Source: Candidatus Babeliales bacterium
GTDB taxonomy: Bacteria > Babelota > Babeliae > Babelales > Vermiphilaceae
Direction of reading: 5' to 3'
NCBI GenBank assembly: GCA_020049835.1
Contig: JAGVLK010000016.1
Span: 62,001 to 126,000, forward strand
Length of the DNA stretch: 64,000 bases
The position numbers and the translations under genes were made by a program. The notes beneath the pieces were generated by a model. That model made no database searches and was not told the DNA's origin. It saw only the letters and a program-made list of their open reading frames with translations. Shown in pieces: positions 53,168 through 62,553 of this stretch (positions within the stretch are counted from its first letter, which is position 1; each line of letters begins with the position of its first letter).

Positions 53168-54727
53168 TTATGCCACCTTGAACTGCTTAGTCAACGTGGT
53201 AAGTGCAACCCCAATAGCTGTACTTGCTGCGATATAAAGCACTAATCCAGTCGAAAAGGTGACTGAAAGACCACCGATTACCAGTGCCGCACCTAACATC
53301 ATTGGACGTTGTTGTGCGTCACCCATCAATGCTTGTATTGCCATAGATAGCGCAAGTAATATCGGTAATACATAGTAGGGATCCGGTGCTGATAGATCAG
53401 TAATCCACCCTACAAATGGTGCTCGATACAGCTCAATCGCATTAGAAAGAATTCTATTAAGCGCAATAAATATTGGAATTTGCAATAACATTGGCAAACA
53501 GCCCAACACCTGTGGCAGCCCATGCTTGCGTGCAATTTCCGCCTGTTCTGCACGTAAACGCTCAGGATCATTCTTATACTTCTGTTGTGCATACTGCATG
53601 CGACGCTGCATCTCTTTGCCATCACGCTTCATGCGACGTTCACCATTAAAGGTGAATGGCAACATGAGTAATTTAATAAGCAAGGTAAGCAGGATGATTG
53701 CAAATCCATAATTGTGCACATAGCTATAGAGTAGTTTGAGCAACTTCAATAAAAGCTTGGAAAGCGGTGCCAGCCAACCAGAGTAATCGAGTACTTTTTC
53801 AAGACGCTCATCAACCGGTGCAATTGCTTCAATATCTTTTGGCCCAAGATACCATGAAAGCGTCCAACTTTGGGATTCTTTGATTTCCGGCCCTTCAAGA
53901 ATAGTCACCAACTTGGATGCGTCGATACCTTTAGTGTAATATCCACGCGTTACAAAATGCTGATCATCGGCTATCATTGTATGCACAAAATAACGATTTT
54001 CACTTCCAAATAGCGTTGGCAACGCACGGTATTCATTAAAATTAATTTGATCAAATAACTGCTTTTCTATGCATCCTTGCGCATTTTGCGCCAATGCTTG
54101 TGTCTGTTGCGCAGTCAATGAAGGTATCATTGGCGAAGGGAAAAAGATACGCGCTTGCACAGCACGATCAAGGCCGCGGTTTGGCACAATTTCAAGCATA
54201 AGATCCAGTTTGCACAGCTCTTTGTACACTACAAAACGTTTGCGTACGATACCATCACCAAAGCTGCCTTCATAGGTAAGTTCGAATGCGTCATCACGCT
54301 CACGCTCTTGAACCAAGGTATAATAATAAGGAGTTTTTTCATCAAGGGCGATTAAAAACGCTTTATCTTCTCGTTCATTTGCGGGGAATATAGTATTAAT
54401 CGGAACATTGACGCCATTAACGTGGCGCGCAAACTCTAAGCGCTCAAGAGCTGCCCCTTCTGATGAAAAGAGTAGCTGTCCCCATGAGGTGTTAATTTTA
54501 CTTTTTTGTTCTTGCGTTGTACGCCGCACATCGATAAAATCGATTTCATGGTTCAGCGGCCGCATAATTTGTTTTTTATCCGGTGCACTAAAGGTTTGGC
54601 CTGAGCGCACCTCTTGATCGCAACTATTATCGCTGCGAAAGCGACTCATGATAAAGCGATCAACAAGCCAAAAGGTACACAGTACAACCGCCATTTTGGT
54701 GAGGGTATCTTTATTAATCATAAACAT
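53168..54727 (-). CDS. yidC: Membrane protein insertase YidC
   Basis: 519 residues: an N-terminal membrane anchor, a large periplasmic P1 domain (about 60-320), then the conserved insertase core with five transmembrane segments including NYGFAIILLTLLIKLLMLPFTF and the QQKYKNDPERLRAEQ cytoplasmic hairpin. This long form is typical of Gram-negative bacteria. The usual rpmH-rnpA partners are absent; recR follows. Confidence 0.96.
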   Translation of the reverse strand: MFMINKDTLTKMAVVLCTFWLVDRFIMSRFRSDNSCDQEVRSGQTFSAPDKKQIMRPLNHEIDFIDVRRTTQEQKSKINTSWGQLLFSSEGAALERLEFARHVNGVNVPINTIFPANEREDKAFLIALDEKTPYYYTLVQERERDDAFELTYEGSFGDGIVRKRFVVYKELCKLDLMLEIVPNRGLDRAVQARIFFPSPMIPSLTAQQTQALAQNAQGCIEKQLFDQINFNEYRALPTLFGSENRYFVHTMIADDQHFVTRGYYTKGIDASKLVTILEGPEIKESQSWTLSWYLGPKDIEAIAPVDERLEKVLDYSGWLAPLSKLLLKLLKLLYSYVHNYGFAIILLTLLIKLLMLPFTFNGERRMKRDGKEMQRRMQYAQQKYKNDPERLRAEQAEIARKHGLPQVLGCLPMLLQIPIFIALNRILSNAIELYRAPFVGWITDLSAPDPYYVLPILLALSMAIQALMGDAQQRPMMLGAALVIGGLSVTFSTGLVLYIAASTAIGVALTTLTKQFKVA

Positions 54728-54752
54728 CCTTAAAAAAATCTTTTATTATTGC

Positions 54753-54781
54753 TTGATAACGCATTAAAGTAAGTCTTATAA
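54753..54781 (+). promoter_or_regulatory. Promoter of the MerR-type gene
   Basis: TTGATA (54753-54758) and TTATAA (54776-54781) separated by 17 bases. The gene's start lies about 57 bases downstream. Confidence 0.55.
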
Positions 54782-54837
54782 GGGTATCAAACAAATAGGC
54801 ATTTAGCTAGCCACATTTTAAGCATAAAAGAAGGAAA

Positions 54838-55200
54838 ATGATGAAAATGCAGCAACAACAGTTTCGTATCGGGACACTTGCTCAGGAGCTTGATGTACCA
54901 AAATTTGTCATTCGTTTCTGGGAAAAAGAGTTTGCAATAAAAAGCAGCCGTACCGATGGCGGACAGCGTTATTATACTGCGCAGGATCTATCTACGTTTA
55001 AAAAAATCAAAGAGCTTTTATATACGCAAAAGTTCACTATTGCCGGCGCAAAAGATGCATTACAAACACGTACACAAGGCAGCTCAGCCGTTGTCGGGTC
55101 AACTAAAACTACCATGCATACTCAGGCCACGTTACAGCTTTCAAAGGATATGCTCTTACAATTGCGCGAAAAATTATATAAACTACAACGCATACTTTAA
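54838..55200 (+). CDS. MerR-family transcriptional regulator
   Basis: About 120 residues; the ATGs at 54838, 54841 and 54847 are all possible starts, with AAGAAGGA upstream favouring 54841. The winged-helix MerR domain reads FRIGTLAQELDVPKFVIRFWEKEF and GGQRYYTAQDLSTFKKIKELL, with a C-terminal coiled coil. No Cys effector site is visible. This subgroup often sits near trmD/rpsP or cell-wall genes. It is followed by murC after 30 bases. Confidence 0.88.
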   Translation: MMKMQQQQFRIGTLAQELDVPKFVIRFWEKEFAIKSSRTDGGQRYYTAQDLSTFKKIKELLYTQKFTIAGAKDALQTRTQGSSAVVGSTKTTMHTQATLQLSKDMLLQLREKLYKLQRIL

Positions 55201-55230
55201 TGACATTTTATTAAGCGATCGCACCAGCGT

Positions 55231-56634
55231 ATGTATACAAAAAAGGCGCACATTCATTTTATTGGCATTGGCGGTATCGGCATGAGCGGTATCGCAAAAA
55301 TCCTTAAAAACCAAGGGTACATCGTCTCCGGATGTGATCAAAACAGTGAACAGAAAAGCACGCAAGAGCTGCAAACACTGGGTTGCCCAATATATAAAGG
55401 CAATAATACATCCGCATGTAATGATGATACTATTGATATTCTTGTCTATTCATCCGCTATTGCGATTGATAATCCAGAAATAAAGCGCGCACAAGAACGG
55501 GGTATTCCTACGATTGCGCGCGCACTTATGCTTGCAGAACTTATGCGCACTAAATATAGCATTGCTATTGCAGGTGCTCACGGCAAAACAACAACTACAT
55601 CACTGGTGTCTCATTTACTCATTGAAGCACAGTATGATCCAACCGTTATCATCGGTGGTCATTTAATTAATATTAGCAGCAATGCACGCATGGGAAGCGG
55701 AGATTTTTTAGTTGCCGAAGCTGATGAAAGCGACCGTTCGTTTTTGCATTTACAGGCAACACTCGCATTAGTTACCAACATCGATTATGAGCATCCTGAA
55801 ACCTATGCCGATCTTGATGATGCCAAACAGACATACCGTCAATTTTTAAACAATTTGCCCTTCTATGGCAAAGCATTTATCTGCATTGATGATCCGGCTG
55901 TCGCCAGCCTTTTGCCTATGCCACATCTTAAAATTATTAAATATGGACTCGATCCATCAGCACACATCAGTGCACGCAACATCGAACTTACGCCATACGC
56001 GACGCATTTTATGCTCACCGAATATGGTGTTGATGTCGGCGAAATTACGCTGCATATGCCCGGTAATCATAATCTTCTAAATTGCCTGGGCGCAATTGCC
56101 ATTGCACGCGACCTTGCCATTCCCTACACAACGATCAAAGATGCACTTGCGAACTTTAAAGGAGTTGAGCGTAGATTTTGGTATCGCGGCACCTATAAAG
56201 ATGCTGAAATATTTGATGATTACGCTCATCATCCTAACGAGATTGAACAAGCACTTCGCGTTGCAAAAAAACGCGCACAAGCACGCCTTTTAGTGATTTT
56301 CCAACCACATCGTTATAAACGCACCTATCATCTGTGGCAGGAGTTTTTAGACGTCTTTGCACGCCACCCAATAGATGAATTAGTCGTAACCGATATCTAT
56401 GCTGCCGGTGAACCGTGTATCGAAGGCGTATGTCCAAAACGCTTTGTACAAGATTTAATGACCCTCAAGCCTAATCTGAAGGTGCGATACGCACCATGCG
56501 ATGAGCAATTTACCCATCTTGAAGCAATAGCAGCAGATATTGCGCAAAAAAATGACCTGCTTTTGCTGCTGGGAGCGGGCAGATTGACCAGTTTAGCACA
56601 GAAATTGGCAACCAAATCAACCTCAATTTTATAA
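55231..56634 (+). CDS. murC: UDP-N-acetylmuramate--L-alanine ligase
   Basis: 467 residues adding L-Ala to UDP-MurNAc in peptidoglycan synthesis. N-terminal Rossmann GIGGIGMSG (12-20), P-loop GAHGKTTTT (115-123), EADESD with catalytic Glu, and the C-terminal domain with DDYAHHPNEIEQAL and FQPHRYKRT. It shows that peptidoglycan or a relic is made. No other mur gene is in the window. Confidence 0.97.
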   Translation: MYTKKAHIHFIGIGGIGMSGIAKILKNQGYIVSGCDQNSEQKSTQELQTLGCPIYKGNNTSACNDDTIDILVYSSAIAIDNPEIKRAQERGIPTIARALMLAELMRTKYSIAIAGAHGKTTTTSLVSHLLIEAQYDPTVIIGGHLINISSNARMGSGDFLVAEADESDRSFLHLQATLALVTNIDYEHPETYADLDDAKQTYRQFLNNLPFYGKAFICIDDPAVASLLPMPHLKIIKYGLDPSAHISARNIELTPYATHFMLTEYGVDVGEITLHMPGNHNLLNCLGAIAIARDLAIPYTTIKDALANFKGVERRFWYRGTYKDAEIFDDYAHHPNEIEQALRVAKKRAQARLLVIFQPHRYKRTYHLWQEFLDVFARHPIDELVVTDIYAAGEPCIEGVCPKRFVQDLMTLKPNLKVRYAPCDEQFTHLEAIAADIAQKNDLLLLLGAGRLTSLAQKLATKSTSIL

Positions 56635-56645
56635 TTCTAATAGAA

Positions 56646-56670
56646 AATTATTGATTTATGGTCAATAATT
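56646..56670. repeat. Inverted repeat upstream of the glycine-zipper gene
   Basis: Perfect 9-base arms AATTATTGA and TCAATAATT with a 7-base spacer, 62 bases before the next gene. No T run follows, so an operator is more likely than a terminator. Confidence 0.4.
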
Positions 56671-56732
56671 CGCGTAAGCTTATAGATGAAAGAGTTTGCG
56701 TTAATCTGATACAAATTTGAGGAGACGTAGTA

Positions 56733-57158
56733 ATGAAGCGTACTATAACCCTGTGCATCATGTTAATCATAGCTTTAGGCGGCGCGCTACACGCCGAAAA
56801 TCCTAATCGCAGCACCATGCGCGGTCTTTTTGGTAGCGCGGCATCGGGAGCTATTTTTGGCTCAATTATAGGTGGCGGCAAAGGTGCAGGATGGGGAGCT
56901 TTAGCCGGCGGCACTGCAGGAGCTCTTATTGGTAGTAATCGTGATGCTCAACGTAACGCAAATGACGATAACGTTAACGATAATGATTTCGACGATAATG
57001 GCCCTTATTATGATGCTAACGGTAATTACATCGGCATGGGCGTGTATGGCGGTGGCTATAGCCCGAGATATGCTAATGTTCCAAATGGTAACGGCAATGG
57101 CGCCCATAGACATGGCAATGGACGTTCAGTAGGGAACGGATCACGCGGCCGCAGATAA
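56733..57158 (+). CDS. Secreted glycine-zipper protein
   Basis: 141 residues, GAGGAG before the ATG. Signal peptide 1-21 (LHAEN), a glycine-zipper hydrophobic region (about 30-67: GAIFGSIIGGGKGAGWGALAGG), then an Asp/Asn-rich and Gly/His/Arg-rich tail. Glycine zippers typically insert in outer membranes or form oligomeric pores. First gene of a run of three small secreted proteins. Confidence 0.8.
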   Translation: MKRTITLCIMLIIALGGALHAENPNRSTMRGLFGSAASGAIFGSIIGGGKGAGWGALAGGTAGALIGSNRDAQRNANDDNVNDNDFDDNGPYYDANGNYIGMGVYGGGYSPRYANVPNGNGNGAHRHGNGRSVGNGSRGRR

Positions 57159-57187
57159 GAAATTTAAAACCAAAAAAGGAGAGTCTT

Positions 57188-57571
57188 ATGAAGATGAATA
57201 GTATAACAAAAGCCTTGGTGGCATTGTTCGTAATGTATACAAGCAGTTGCTTATCTGCTGCACAATCAGGAGCGATCTCGCGATCTGAAGCTGCGAGAAA
57301 CAAGGCAGCAACTATGTTTCCAGCATTAAGAACAAAAAATGCGGGAACCTTAAAAGGTCAACCAATTGTAAAAACACCGGTTCAATCGCGTGATATGAGC
57401 GGTGACACTATGTATGCACTGCCGTATGAAGAAGAATCTACAACGGCAACGCCATTTTCAAAAACGCCCGTAGGACGTGGTATGATAGGCGAACCTATAT
57501 ACAGACCACTTCCTGTTGAAGGACCGGAATATACATCTGAACAACGTCCTGGCATGATGTATGCATCATAA
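57188..57571 (+). CDS. Small secreted orphan protein
   Basis: 127 residues with AAAGGAG before the ATG and a signal peptide about 1-24 (CLSAAQ). The mature chain is disordered-looking, rich in Thr, Pro and Gly, with two similar segments (QSRDMSGDTMYALPYEEE and VGRGMIGEPIYRPLPVEG) suggesting a short internal repeat. A Cys before SAAQ does not fit a lipobox. Function unknown. Confidence 0.7.
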   Translation: MKMNSITKALVALFVMYTSSCLSAAQSGAISRSEAARNKAATMFPALRTKNAGTLKGQPIVKTPVQSRDMSGDTMYALPYEEESTTATPFSKTPVGRGMIGEPIYRPLPVEGPEYTSEQRPGMMYAS

Positions 57572-57603
57572 AATGAAAAAATCATAATACGAAGGAGATG
57601 AGT

Positions 57604-57981
57604 ATGAAACGTAATCTTTTATTATTACTATGCGGCATTGCTGCCTTACAATACAGCGCTGTTTCAGCTACCGTTGGTGATATCATTGACTCAGCAGTCA
57701 ATACTGCTGGAGACATTGCCAATGCCGCTGTAGCACCTACACACCACACGGATGTGGTACAGGTGGTTAACGAACCGGTAACCACCGGAGAACCTGCGTT
57801 AATTTCAGAAACGGTAACTACCGAACCTGCCATTGTAGATGGTGAACCAGCTGTCCTTAAAACGACGGTGATTGAAGAAACTACACCGGTAGAAGAAGGC
57901 GCTAATGTCGCAGGCCCAACTGTTGAATATGTTGAACATGAAGGTTGGTTCAGCAGAGTGTGGCGAAGCATATTTGGATAA
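57604..57981 (+). CDS. Small secreted acidic Thr/Val-rich protein
   Basis: 125 residues from ATG 57604; AAGGAG ends 6 bases upstream, while the ATG at 57598 abuts it. Signal peptide about 1-21 (AVSATV). The mature part is acidic with repeated EP-(T/A) units (NEPVTTGEPAL, TEPAIVDGEPAV). It ends in an amphipathic Trp-containing helix (HEGWFSRVWRSIFG) that could bind a membrane. Family unknown. Terminator follows. Confidence 0.72.
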   Translation: MKRNLLLLLCGIAALQYSAVSATVGDIIDSAVNTAGDIANAAVAPTHHTDVVQVVNEPVTTGEPALISETVTTEPAIVDGEPAVLKTTVIEETTPVEEGANVAGPTVEYVEHEGWFSRVWRSIFG

Positions 57982-57986
57982 ATGAT

Positions 57987-58017
57987 AAAGGCTCCAGCAA
58001 TGGAGCCTTTTCTCTTT
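57987..58017 (+). terminator. Intrinsic terminator
   Basis: Ten-base stem AAAGGCTCCA/TGGAGCCTTT with a GCAA loop and a T-rich tail, ending the three-gene secreted cluster; its tail overlaps the stop of the convergent lipoprotein gene by two bases. Confidence 0.9.
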
Positions 58018-58552
58018 AACAAACTATTTGCTGCAGTATAACCAGCTCTTGTTTATATTTACCATACGGACGAATCGATACCGCACATTGCTTGGTGCTC
58101 TTGGTAAAGAATAACAGAGATTCTACACCATGCATCTGCCAGCAACATTGCCAACCATGCATTTCCATCTGTTCTAAACAGAACTGCGTCAATTCTGACT
58201 CAGTTTGCGCAACAATATATGCAGCTTCATACTGATCTGCAGAAGCGCGATAATGATTTTTTTTGTTTTTTGCCTGTAAAGGTACTGGAACATCGGTTGT
58301 CCAGATATGGTCAACCGGAACTAATTCGATGACTGAAAGCTCTTCAGCATCAATTTCTTTTGAAACTCTTGGTCGCGGATCTTTTTTAGTTGCCGCGTGC
58401 AACTTTTGGTAGCGATCTGATTGTTGTTTATGCAACCGTGTAACAGGCGATGCGTCATTATTTTTTAGTGGTGCTTCATCACTTTTTAATAAACCTCGTT
58501 TACAGCCGGTGCACAAAAGTAACACCGCGCAAACTGCTCCGTAAATACGCAT
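58016..58552 (-). CDS. Putative lipoprotein
   Basis: 178 residues with a lipoprotein signal: basic-hydrophobic N-terminus and lipobox LCTGC, with Cys17 as the acylation site. The mature part begins with a charged linker, then a compact domain with four more Cys near the C-terminus. No family recognised. It follows rplS by 27 bases and may be a terminal gene of that operon. Confidence 0.75.
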   Translation of the reverse strand: MRIYGAVCAVLLLCTGCKRGLLKSDEAPLKNNDASPVTRLHKQQSDRYQKLHAATKKDPRPRVSKEIDAEELSVIELVPVDHIWTTDVPVPLQAKNKKNHYRASADQYEAAYIVAQTESELTQFCLEQMEMHGWQCCWQMHGVESLLFFTKSTKQCAVSIRPYGKYKQELVILQQIVC

Positions 58553-58579
58553 ACTACTCTCATCTTTTTTTAAGAAAAA

Positions 58580-59002
58580 CTATTCAGCTGAACTTGCTTC
58601 TGGTGCAGCGGTTTTAGTGCGTTGTTCTTTTTGTTCGCGCGTCAATACACGTTCTTGAACACGAGATGCTTTACCAACACGATCACGCATATAGAAAAGC
58701 TTAGCACGGCGCACTTTACCATGATGCAAGAACTTGATTGATTCAATAAACGGAGAATAGAGAGGGAAAATACGCTCAACCGGGATTGAGTTTGCCGCAA
58801 TTCTACGTACCATAAAGGTCGAAGATGCACCATTGTTGTTTATGGCGATAACGTCACCTTCAAACACCTGGATACGCTCTTTGTTACCTTCTTTAATGAT
58901 CTGAGACACCGCAATAGCATCTCCTACACGAAAATCAGGAAATGAACGTTCAGTAACGCCCAGCTGATTTATCGTCTCTTTGGTTAATTTAGTCGCTTTC
59001 AT
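58580..59002 (-). CDS. rplS: 50S ribosomal protein L19
   Basis: 140 residues: DFRVGDAIAVSQIIKEGNKERIQVFEGDVIA, VERIFPLYSPFIESI and KVRRAKLFYMRDRVGKASRVQER, typical of L19, at the subunit interface. The Ala/Glu-rich tail extends beyond the usual end. Last ribosomal gene of the ffh-trmD operon. Confidence 0.97.
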   Translation of the reverse strand: MKATKLTKETINQLGVTERSFPDFRVGDAIAVSQIIKEGNKERIQVFEGDVIAINNNGASSTFMVRRIAANSIPVERIFPLYSPFIESIKFLHHGKVRRAKLFYMRDRVGKASRVQERVLTREQKEQRTKTAAPEASSAE

Positions 59003-59038
59003 GCTTGATCCTCGTCGAACTTGATACTGCTATATAAC

Positions 59039-59066
59039 ATAATACGTACAACTTACTATACCGCAA
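59039..59066 (-). promoter_or_regulatory. Possible internal promoter before rplS
   Basis: On the minus strand, TTGCGG (59061-59066) and TATTAT (59039-59044) with a 16-base spacer in the 93-base gap between trmD and rplS. Confidence 0.35.
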
Positions 59067-59095
59067 ATTTTTAATTTTTACTAGAGCAGAGACCC

Positions 59096-60403
59096 CTAAG
59101 GATGCTGAAGGTTTATCCCCAACCACCTGTCAAGAATAATTGCCACCGCAGAGCGCACAGATAAGTGATTAAACCCGGAGAAACCCTGTACCGGCGCCAA
59201 TATATAATCACATCGCTGCAATAGTTCCGGCGTAAGCCCCTTACCTGTACCAAAAATAAAAAGTACCGGTCGGTCATGCTGCCAAACCTTATCCTGCTCA
59301 TAAAAACTCAACAATGATTGGCCTTCAAGAGCTCGTGCTGATGTTGCCACCAACAGTGGCCTTTTGCCCTCTTTACGCTCAATCTGCTCAATTACTGCAT
59401 CTATACTTTCTTGTAAATCAACCAGTTCAATTGCCGATTGCCGCTGCGGATTATACGCGGTACCGACATCTGAAGCCCAAAAACCCAATAATTTCTGCAC
59501 AATCTTTTGTTGATCGTGCAATGGCGTTACAATCGAGTATCCCTGTATGCCATACGTCTTACATGAACGCGCAATATCATGAATATCAAGCGATGTGACC
59601 GAGGTCGTACCCGGCAATTTTTCCGGACCGATAAGGACATCACTGTGACAAAGCGCTACATAATGGTGCGGAATAACTGCTGCTGCGAGTTTTTTGTCTT
59701 CCGGTACTTTGATATGCGAGCGTACCCACCCAAAATGTTTTTTAACCGAAACCTCCGCTGCTTGCTCACGCCGCCAGCGGTCAACTGCTTGATGATTACC
59801 CGAACGTATAATATCAGGAACCTGCATTCCCTGCCAGGCAACCGGCTCAGTATACGATGGATAATCTACAAATGGCCCGGTAAATGAATCATGCTCAACC
59901 GAATCCTCTTTACCCACAACCCCTGGAACGTACCGCAATAACCCTTCAAGCAGAACCATTGCCGGTAAATCGCCCCCCATTAACACATAGTTGCCTACCG
60001 AAATAACTTGATCTGCATATGCTTGCTCTACACGCGCGTCCATACCCTCATAACGCGCCGGAATAAGCACCAGATGTTTATTATTGGCAAGTTTTTGTGC
60101 TAAATCCTGCAATACCGTCTGATCGAGCATCTGCCCTTGCGGGGAGAAAAATATCGTATGCGTATCTGCACCCTTGCGCTCTTTGCAGTGCGCAACGGCC
60201 TGCTCAACCACCGTCGGCTTGATAAGCATACCCGCTCCGTGACCGAACATGGGAGCATCAATACGCTCTTTTGGCTGTACAAACGAAAAAAAGCTATGCA
60301 GATCTATATCCACAAGCCCTTTTTGTTGTGCACGCTTTATAAGACTGGTTGCAAGGAATGGCTCATAGAGCTCTTTAAAAACCGTTATGATTGAGATATT
60401 CAT
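59096..60403 (-). CDS. trmD: TrmD tRNA methyltransferase fused to a second SPOUT-like domain
   Basis: 435 residues from ATG 60403 (MNISIITVF), the family's usual start. The N-terminal 240 residues are TrmD: FGHGAGMLIKP, ARYEGMDARVEQ, SVGNYVLMGGDLPAMVLLEGL and the GNHQAVDRWRR helix. It methylates G37 at N1 in tRNAs. The remaining 190 residues match the TM1570-type RNA methyltransferase (Methyltrn_RNA_4), with VGTAYNPQRQSAIELVDL and LFIFGTGKGLTPELLQRCD, where the second knotted SAM site would lie. Such a fusion is known in some other bacteria. rimM, usually just upstream, is absent. Confidence 0.93.
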   Translation of the reverse strand: MNISIITVFKELYEPFLATSLIKRAQQKGLVDIDLHSFFSFVQPKERIDAPMFGHGAGMLIKPTVVEQAVAHCKERKGADTHTIFFSPQGQMLDQTVLQDLAQKLANNKHLVLIPARYEGMDARVEQAYADQVISVGNYVLMGGDLPAMVLLEGLLRYVPGVVGKEDSVEHDSFTGPFVDYPSYTEPVAWQGMQVPDIIRSGNHQAVDRWRREQAAEVSVKKHFGWVRSHIKVPEDKKLAAAVIPHHYVALCHSDVLIGPEKLPGTTSVTSLDIHDIARSCKTYGIQGYSIVTPLHDQQKIVQKLLGFWASDVGTAYNPQRQSAIELVDLQESIDAVIEQIERKEGKRPLLVATSARALEGQSLLSFYEQDKVWQHDRPVLFIFGTGKGLTPELLQRCDYILAPVQGFSGFNHLSVRSAVAIILDRWLGINLQHP

Positions 60404-60445
60404 GGGGTATATTTCATAGTGAGTGCCAGCCAATAATTGGTCATC

Positions 60446-60679
60446 TTAACTGTCGATAACCACATCGGCAAACGACTCCTGGTCATGTTTAAAAAGTGCT
60501 ACTAATGAACGAATTGCTTTGATAGACTGGCCATCTTTACCAATAACCTTGCCTACATCTTGCTTATCAACGTTGATCTTGAGCGATCTTCCGTGTTCAG
60601 TATCAACCTCTTCGATTGATACCACCTCAGGATGGGCAACGAGCTGCTTAACCAGATGCATAACCATATTTTTTAACAT
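60446..60679 (-). CDS. khpA: KH-domain RNA-binding protein KhpA
   Basis: 77 residues, one KH domain with the GKDG loop (VGKVIGKDGQSIKAIRSLV). KhpA often sits between rpsP and rimM/trmD, and acts with KhpB on RNA in several bacteria. Position here is exactly that. Basic N-terminal helix typical. Confidence 0.95.
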   Translation of the reverse strand: MLKNMVMHLVKQLVAHPEVVSIEEVDTEHGRSLKINVDKQDVGKVIGKDGQSIKAIRSLVALFKHDQESFADVVIDS

Positions 60680-60702
60680 ATTTTTGCGCTTGCTCGTTAA
60701 AA

Positions 60703-61056
60703 TTATTCGCCAGCTTGTTCAGGCGCCGGTGCTACTTCTTCAACTTTTGCTTTTGGTGCAGCAGCCTTTTTTGGAGCCGCTTTTGCCTTTTTAGCTACTG
60801 CTTCCGGTTGTGCTGTCGTGCCTTTTTTATAAAGCGTGTAGATTTTTTTAACTGCATCAGTTGCGATAGCACCTTGTGCTAAACGTGCTTGATATGCAGA
60901 TTCATTAAAACAAACTACCGCTGTTTTGGTTGCATCGAACGTGCCGATAGCTTCCAAACATGCACCGTCACGTTTTTTGCGGCTGTCTACTGCCACAACG
61001 CGGTAAAATGGCACATGCTTTTTGCCAATGCGAGATAAGCGAATCTTTACTGACAT
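60703..61056 (-). CDS. rpsP: 30S ribosomal protein S16 with extended tail
   Basis: 117 residues from ATG 61056 ([13 protein letters not shown]) with GAGGAT upstream. The core is complete through the family's usual end near residue 80; a 35-residue Ala/Lys/Pro tail follows ([15 protein letters not shown] and EEVAPAPEQ). S16 aids 30S assembly. Between ffh and khpA. Confidence 0.96.
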   Translation of the reverse strand: MSVKIRLSRIGKKHVPFYRVVAVDSRKKRDGACLEAIGTFDATKTAVVCFNESAYQARLAQGAIATDAVKKIYTLYKKGTTAQPEAVAKKAKAAPKKAAAPKAKVEEVAPAPEQAGE

Positions 61057-61105
61057 ACGATCCTCATGTAAAAAAATACAAAATGTAAAATATACTTTAT
61101 GGTGC

Positions 61106-62434
61106 TCACCGGAAGAAACCTTTTGATAAGCCAACTTTACTCATTAGCTTAACATATTGTTTCGTTTCTTCAAAGCGCGTAATTAAATTTGTGATATCCG
61201 CGGTCTGAACCCCCGCCCCGCGCGCGATCCGTTCCTTGCGTGATGCGGTAAGCATCTTAGGCTGGAGGCGCTCTTCTGGCGTCATAGAACTAATAATAGC
61301 ACGAAATTTTTTCATCTCAAGTTCCCCTTGCCGCAACATGTCGGGGGTTATCTTGAACTCCTTCATACCCGGTAGGTACTTAAGAATGCTGCCCATCGAG
61401 CCTATGCGCTGCATCATATCCATCTGTTTGGCAAAATCCTGTAGGGTAAGCTCACCGCGCTCAAGCGCTTTATTCATCTCTTCTTGCTCATCCTGCTTGA
61501 TGCATTGCTCCGCCTTTTCAACCAGCGTTACAATATCCCCCATGTCCAGCATACGGCCGGCAACACGATCAGGGTGAAATAGCTCTAAATCGGTAAGTTT
61601 TTCCCCGACGCCCACAAAGGCAATCGGCTTTTTAAGGGCATATTTAAATGAAAATGCCGCACCACCGCGCGTATCGCTATCCATTTTGCTCAAAATAGCC
61701 ACATCAAAGCCAACCGCTTCGTTAAATGCTTTGGCAACGGTCAGCGATTCTTGCCCTGTCATGGCGTCCAATACCAAAATTTTATGGGTAGGTTGTACCA
61801 GATTAACCACAGAGCGCAATTCATCAAGCATTTGATTGTCTACATGCAGGCGACCGGCAGTATCAAGAAAAAGTGCCGAAAAATCATGTGCTTGCGCATA
61901 AGCAAGGATTTCCTGCGTTGCTGCAACCGGTTGCGTTGCTGATGCGCGATAAAATGCAACATTAAGCTGTTTTGCCAACTGTTCAAGCTGGTCAATAGCG
62001 GCTGGACGGTAATAATCAACTGATGCAATCAATAGCTGCTGTTGCGAGACATTTTTTTGGGTCATTACCCATTTAACCAGCTTTGCCAATGAAGTTGTTT
62101 TACCTGAACCCTGCAGCCCCAGCACCATAACACGTGCATTGGATTCAATAGCAAACGGAGTATGCTCCTGCGCCCCCAAAAACTGCTTAATTCTATCATG
62201 TACTATCTTAATAAACTGATCACCCGGCTTGACTGATGCGGTAACTTTTTGGGATATCGCTTCTTGCTTGACCTCTTCTACAAAGGTAGTTACCAATGCA
62301 TAGGGTACATCAGCCTCTAACAGCGCATCGGTAATGGTGGTTAACGCTTCTTGAATGTTCTGTTCAGTTAGGCGTTTATTACTGCCAAAAGCCTGCACGA
62401 GGGACGAAAAACGTTCAGAAATAAAATCAAACAT
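61106..62434 (-). CDS. ffh: Signal recognition particle protein Ffh
   Basis: 442 residues from ATG 62434 ([11 protein letters not shown]), the usual family start; an upstream in-frame ATG adds 14 poorly conserved residues. N domain, then G domain with [30 protein letters not shown], and a Met-rich M domain with [21 protein letters not shown] and the 4.5S-RNA-binding [12 protein letters not shown]. It targets membrane proteins to SecY. First gene of the operon. Confidence 0.97.
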   Translation of the reverse strand: MFDFISERFSSLVQAFGSNKRLTEQNIQEALTTITDALLEADVPYALVTTFVEEVKQEAISQKVTASVKPGDQFIKIVHDRIKQFLGAQEHTPFAIESNARVMVLGLQGSGKTTSLAKLVKWVMTQKNVSQQQLLIASVDYYRPAAIDQLEQLAKQLNVAFYRASATQPVAATQEILAYAQAHDFSALFLDTAGRLHVDNQMLDELRSVVNLVQPTHKILVLDAMTGQESLTVAKAFNEAVGFDVAILSKMDSDTRGGAAFSFKYALKKPIAFVGVGEKLTDLELFHPDRVAGRMLDMGDIVTLVEKAEQCIKQDEQEEMNKALERGELTLQDFAKQMDMMQRIGSMGSILKYLPGMKEFKITPDMLRQGELEMKKFRAIISSMTPEERLQPKMLTASRKERIARGAGVQTADITNLITRFEETKQYVKLMSKVGLSKGFFR

Positions 62435-62553
62435 GGCAAACCAGAGTCCTTTTGTCTTTTTTGAAAAGATTTTCATTTCATGATATCATTAACATGATGT
62501 TATGCATTTTAGCACAAAAACGACCACATTAAAAGCGAAAAAGGACATATCCT

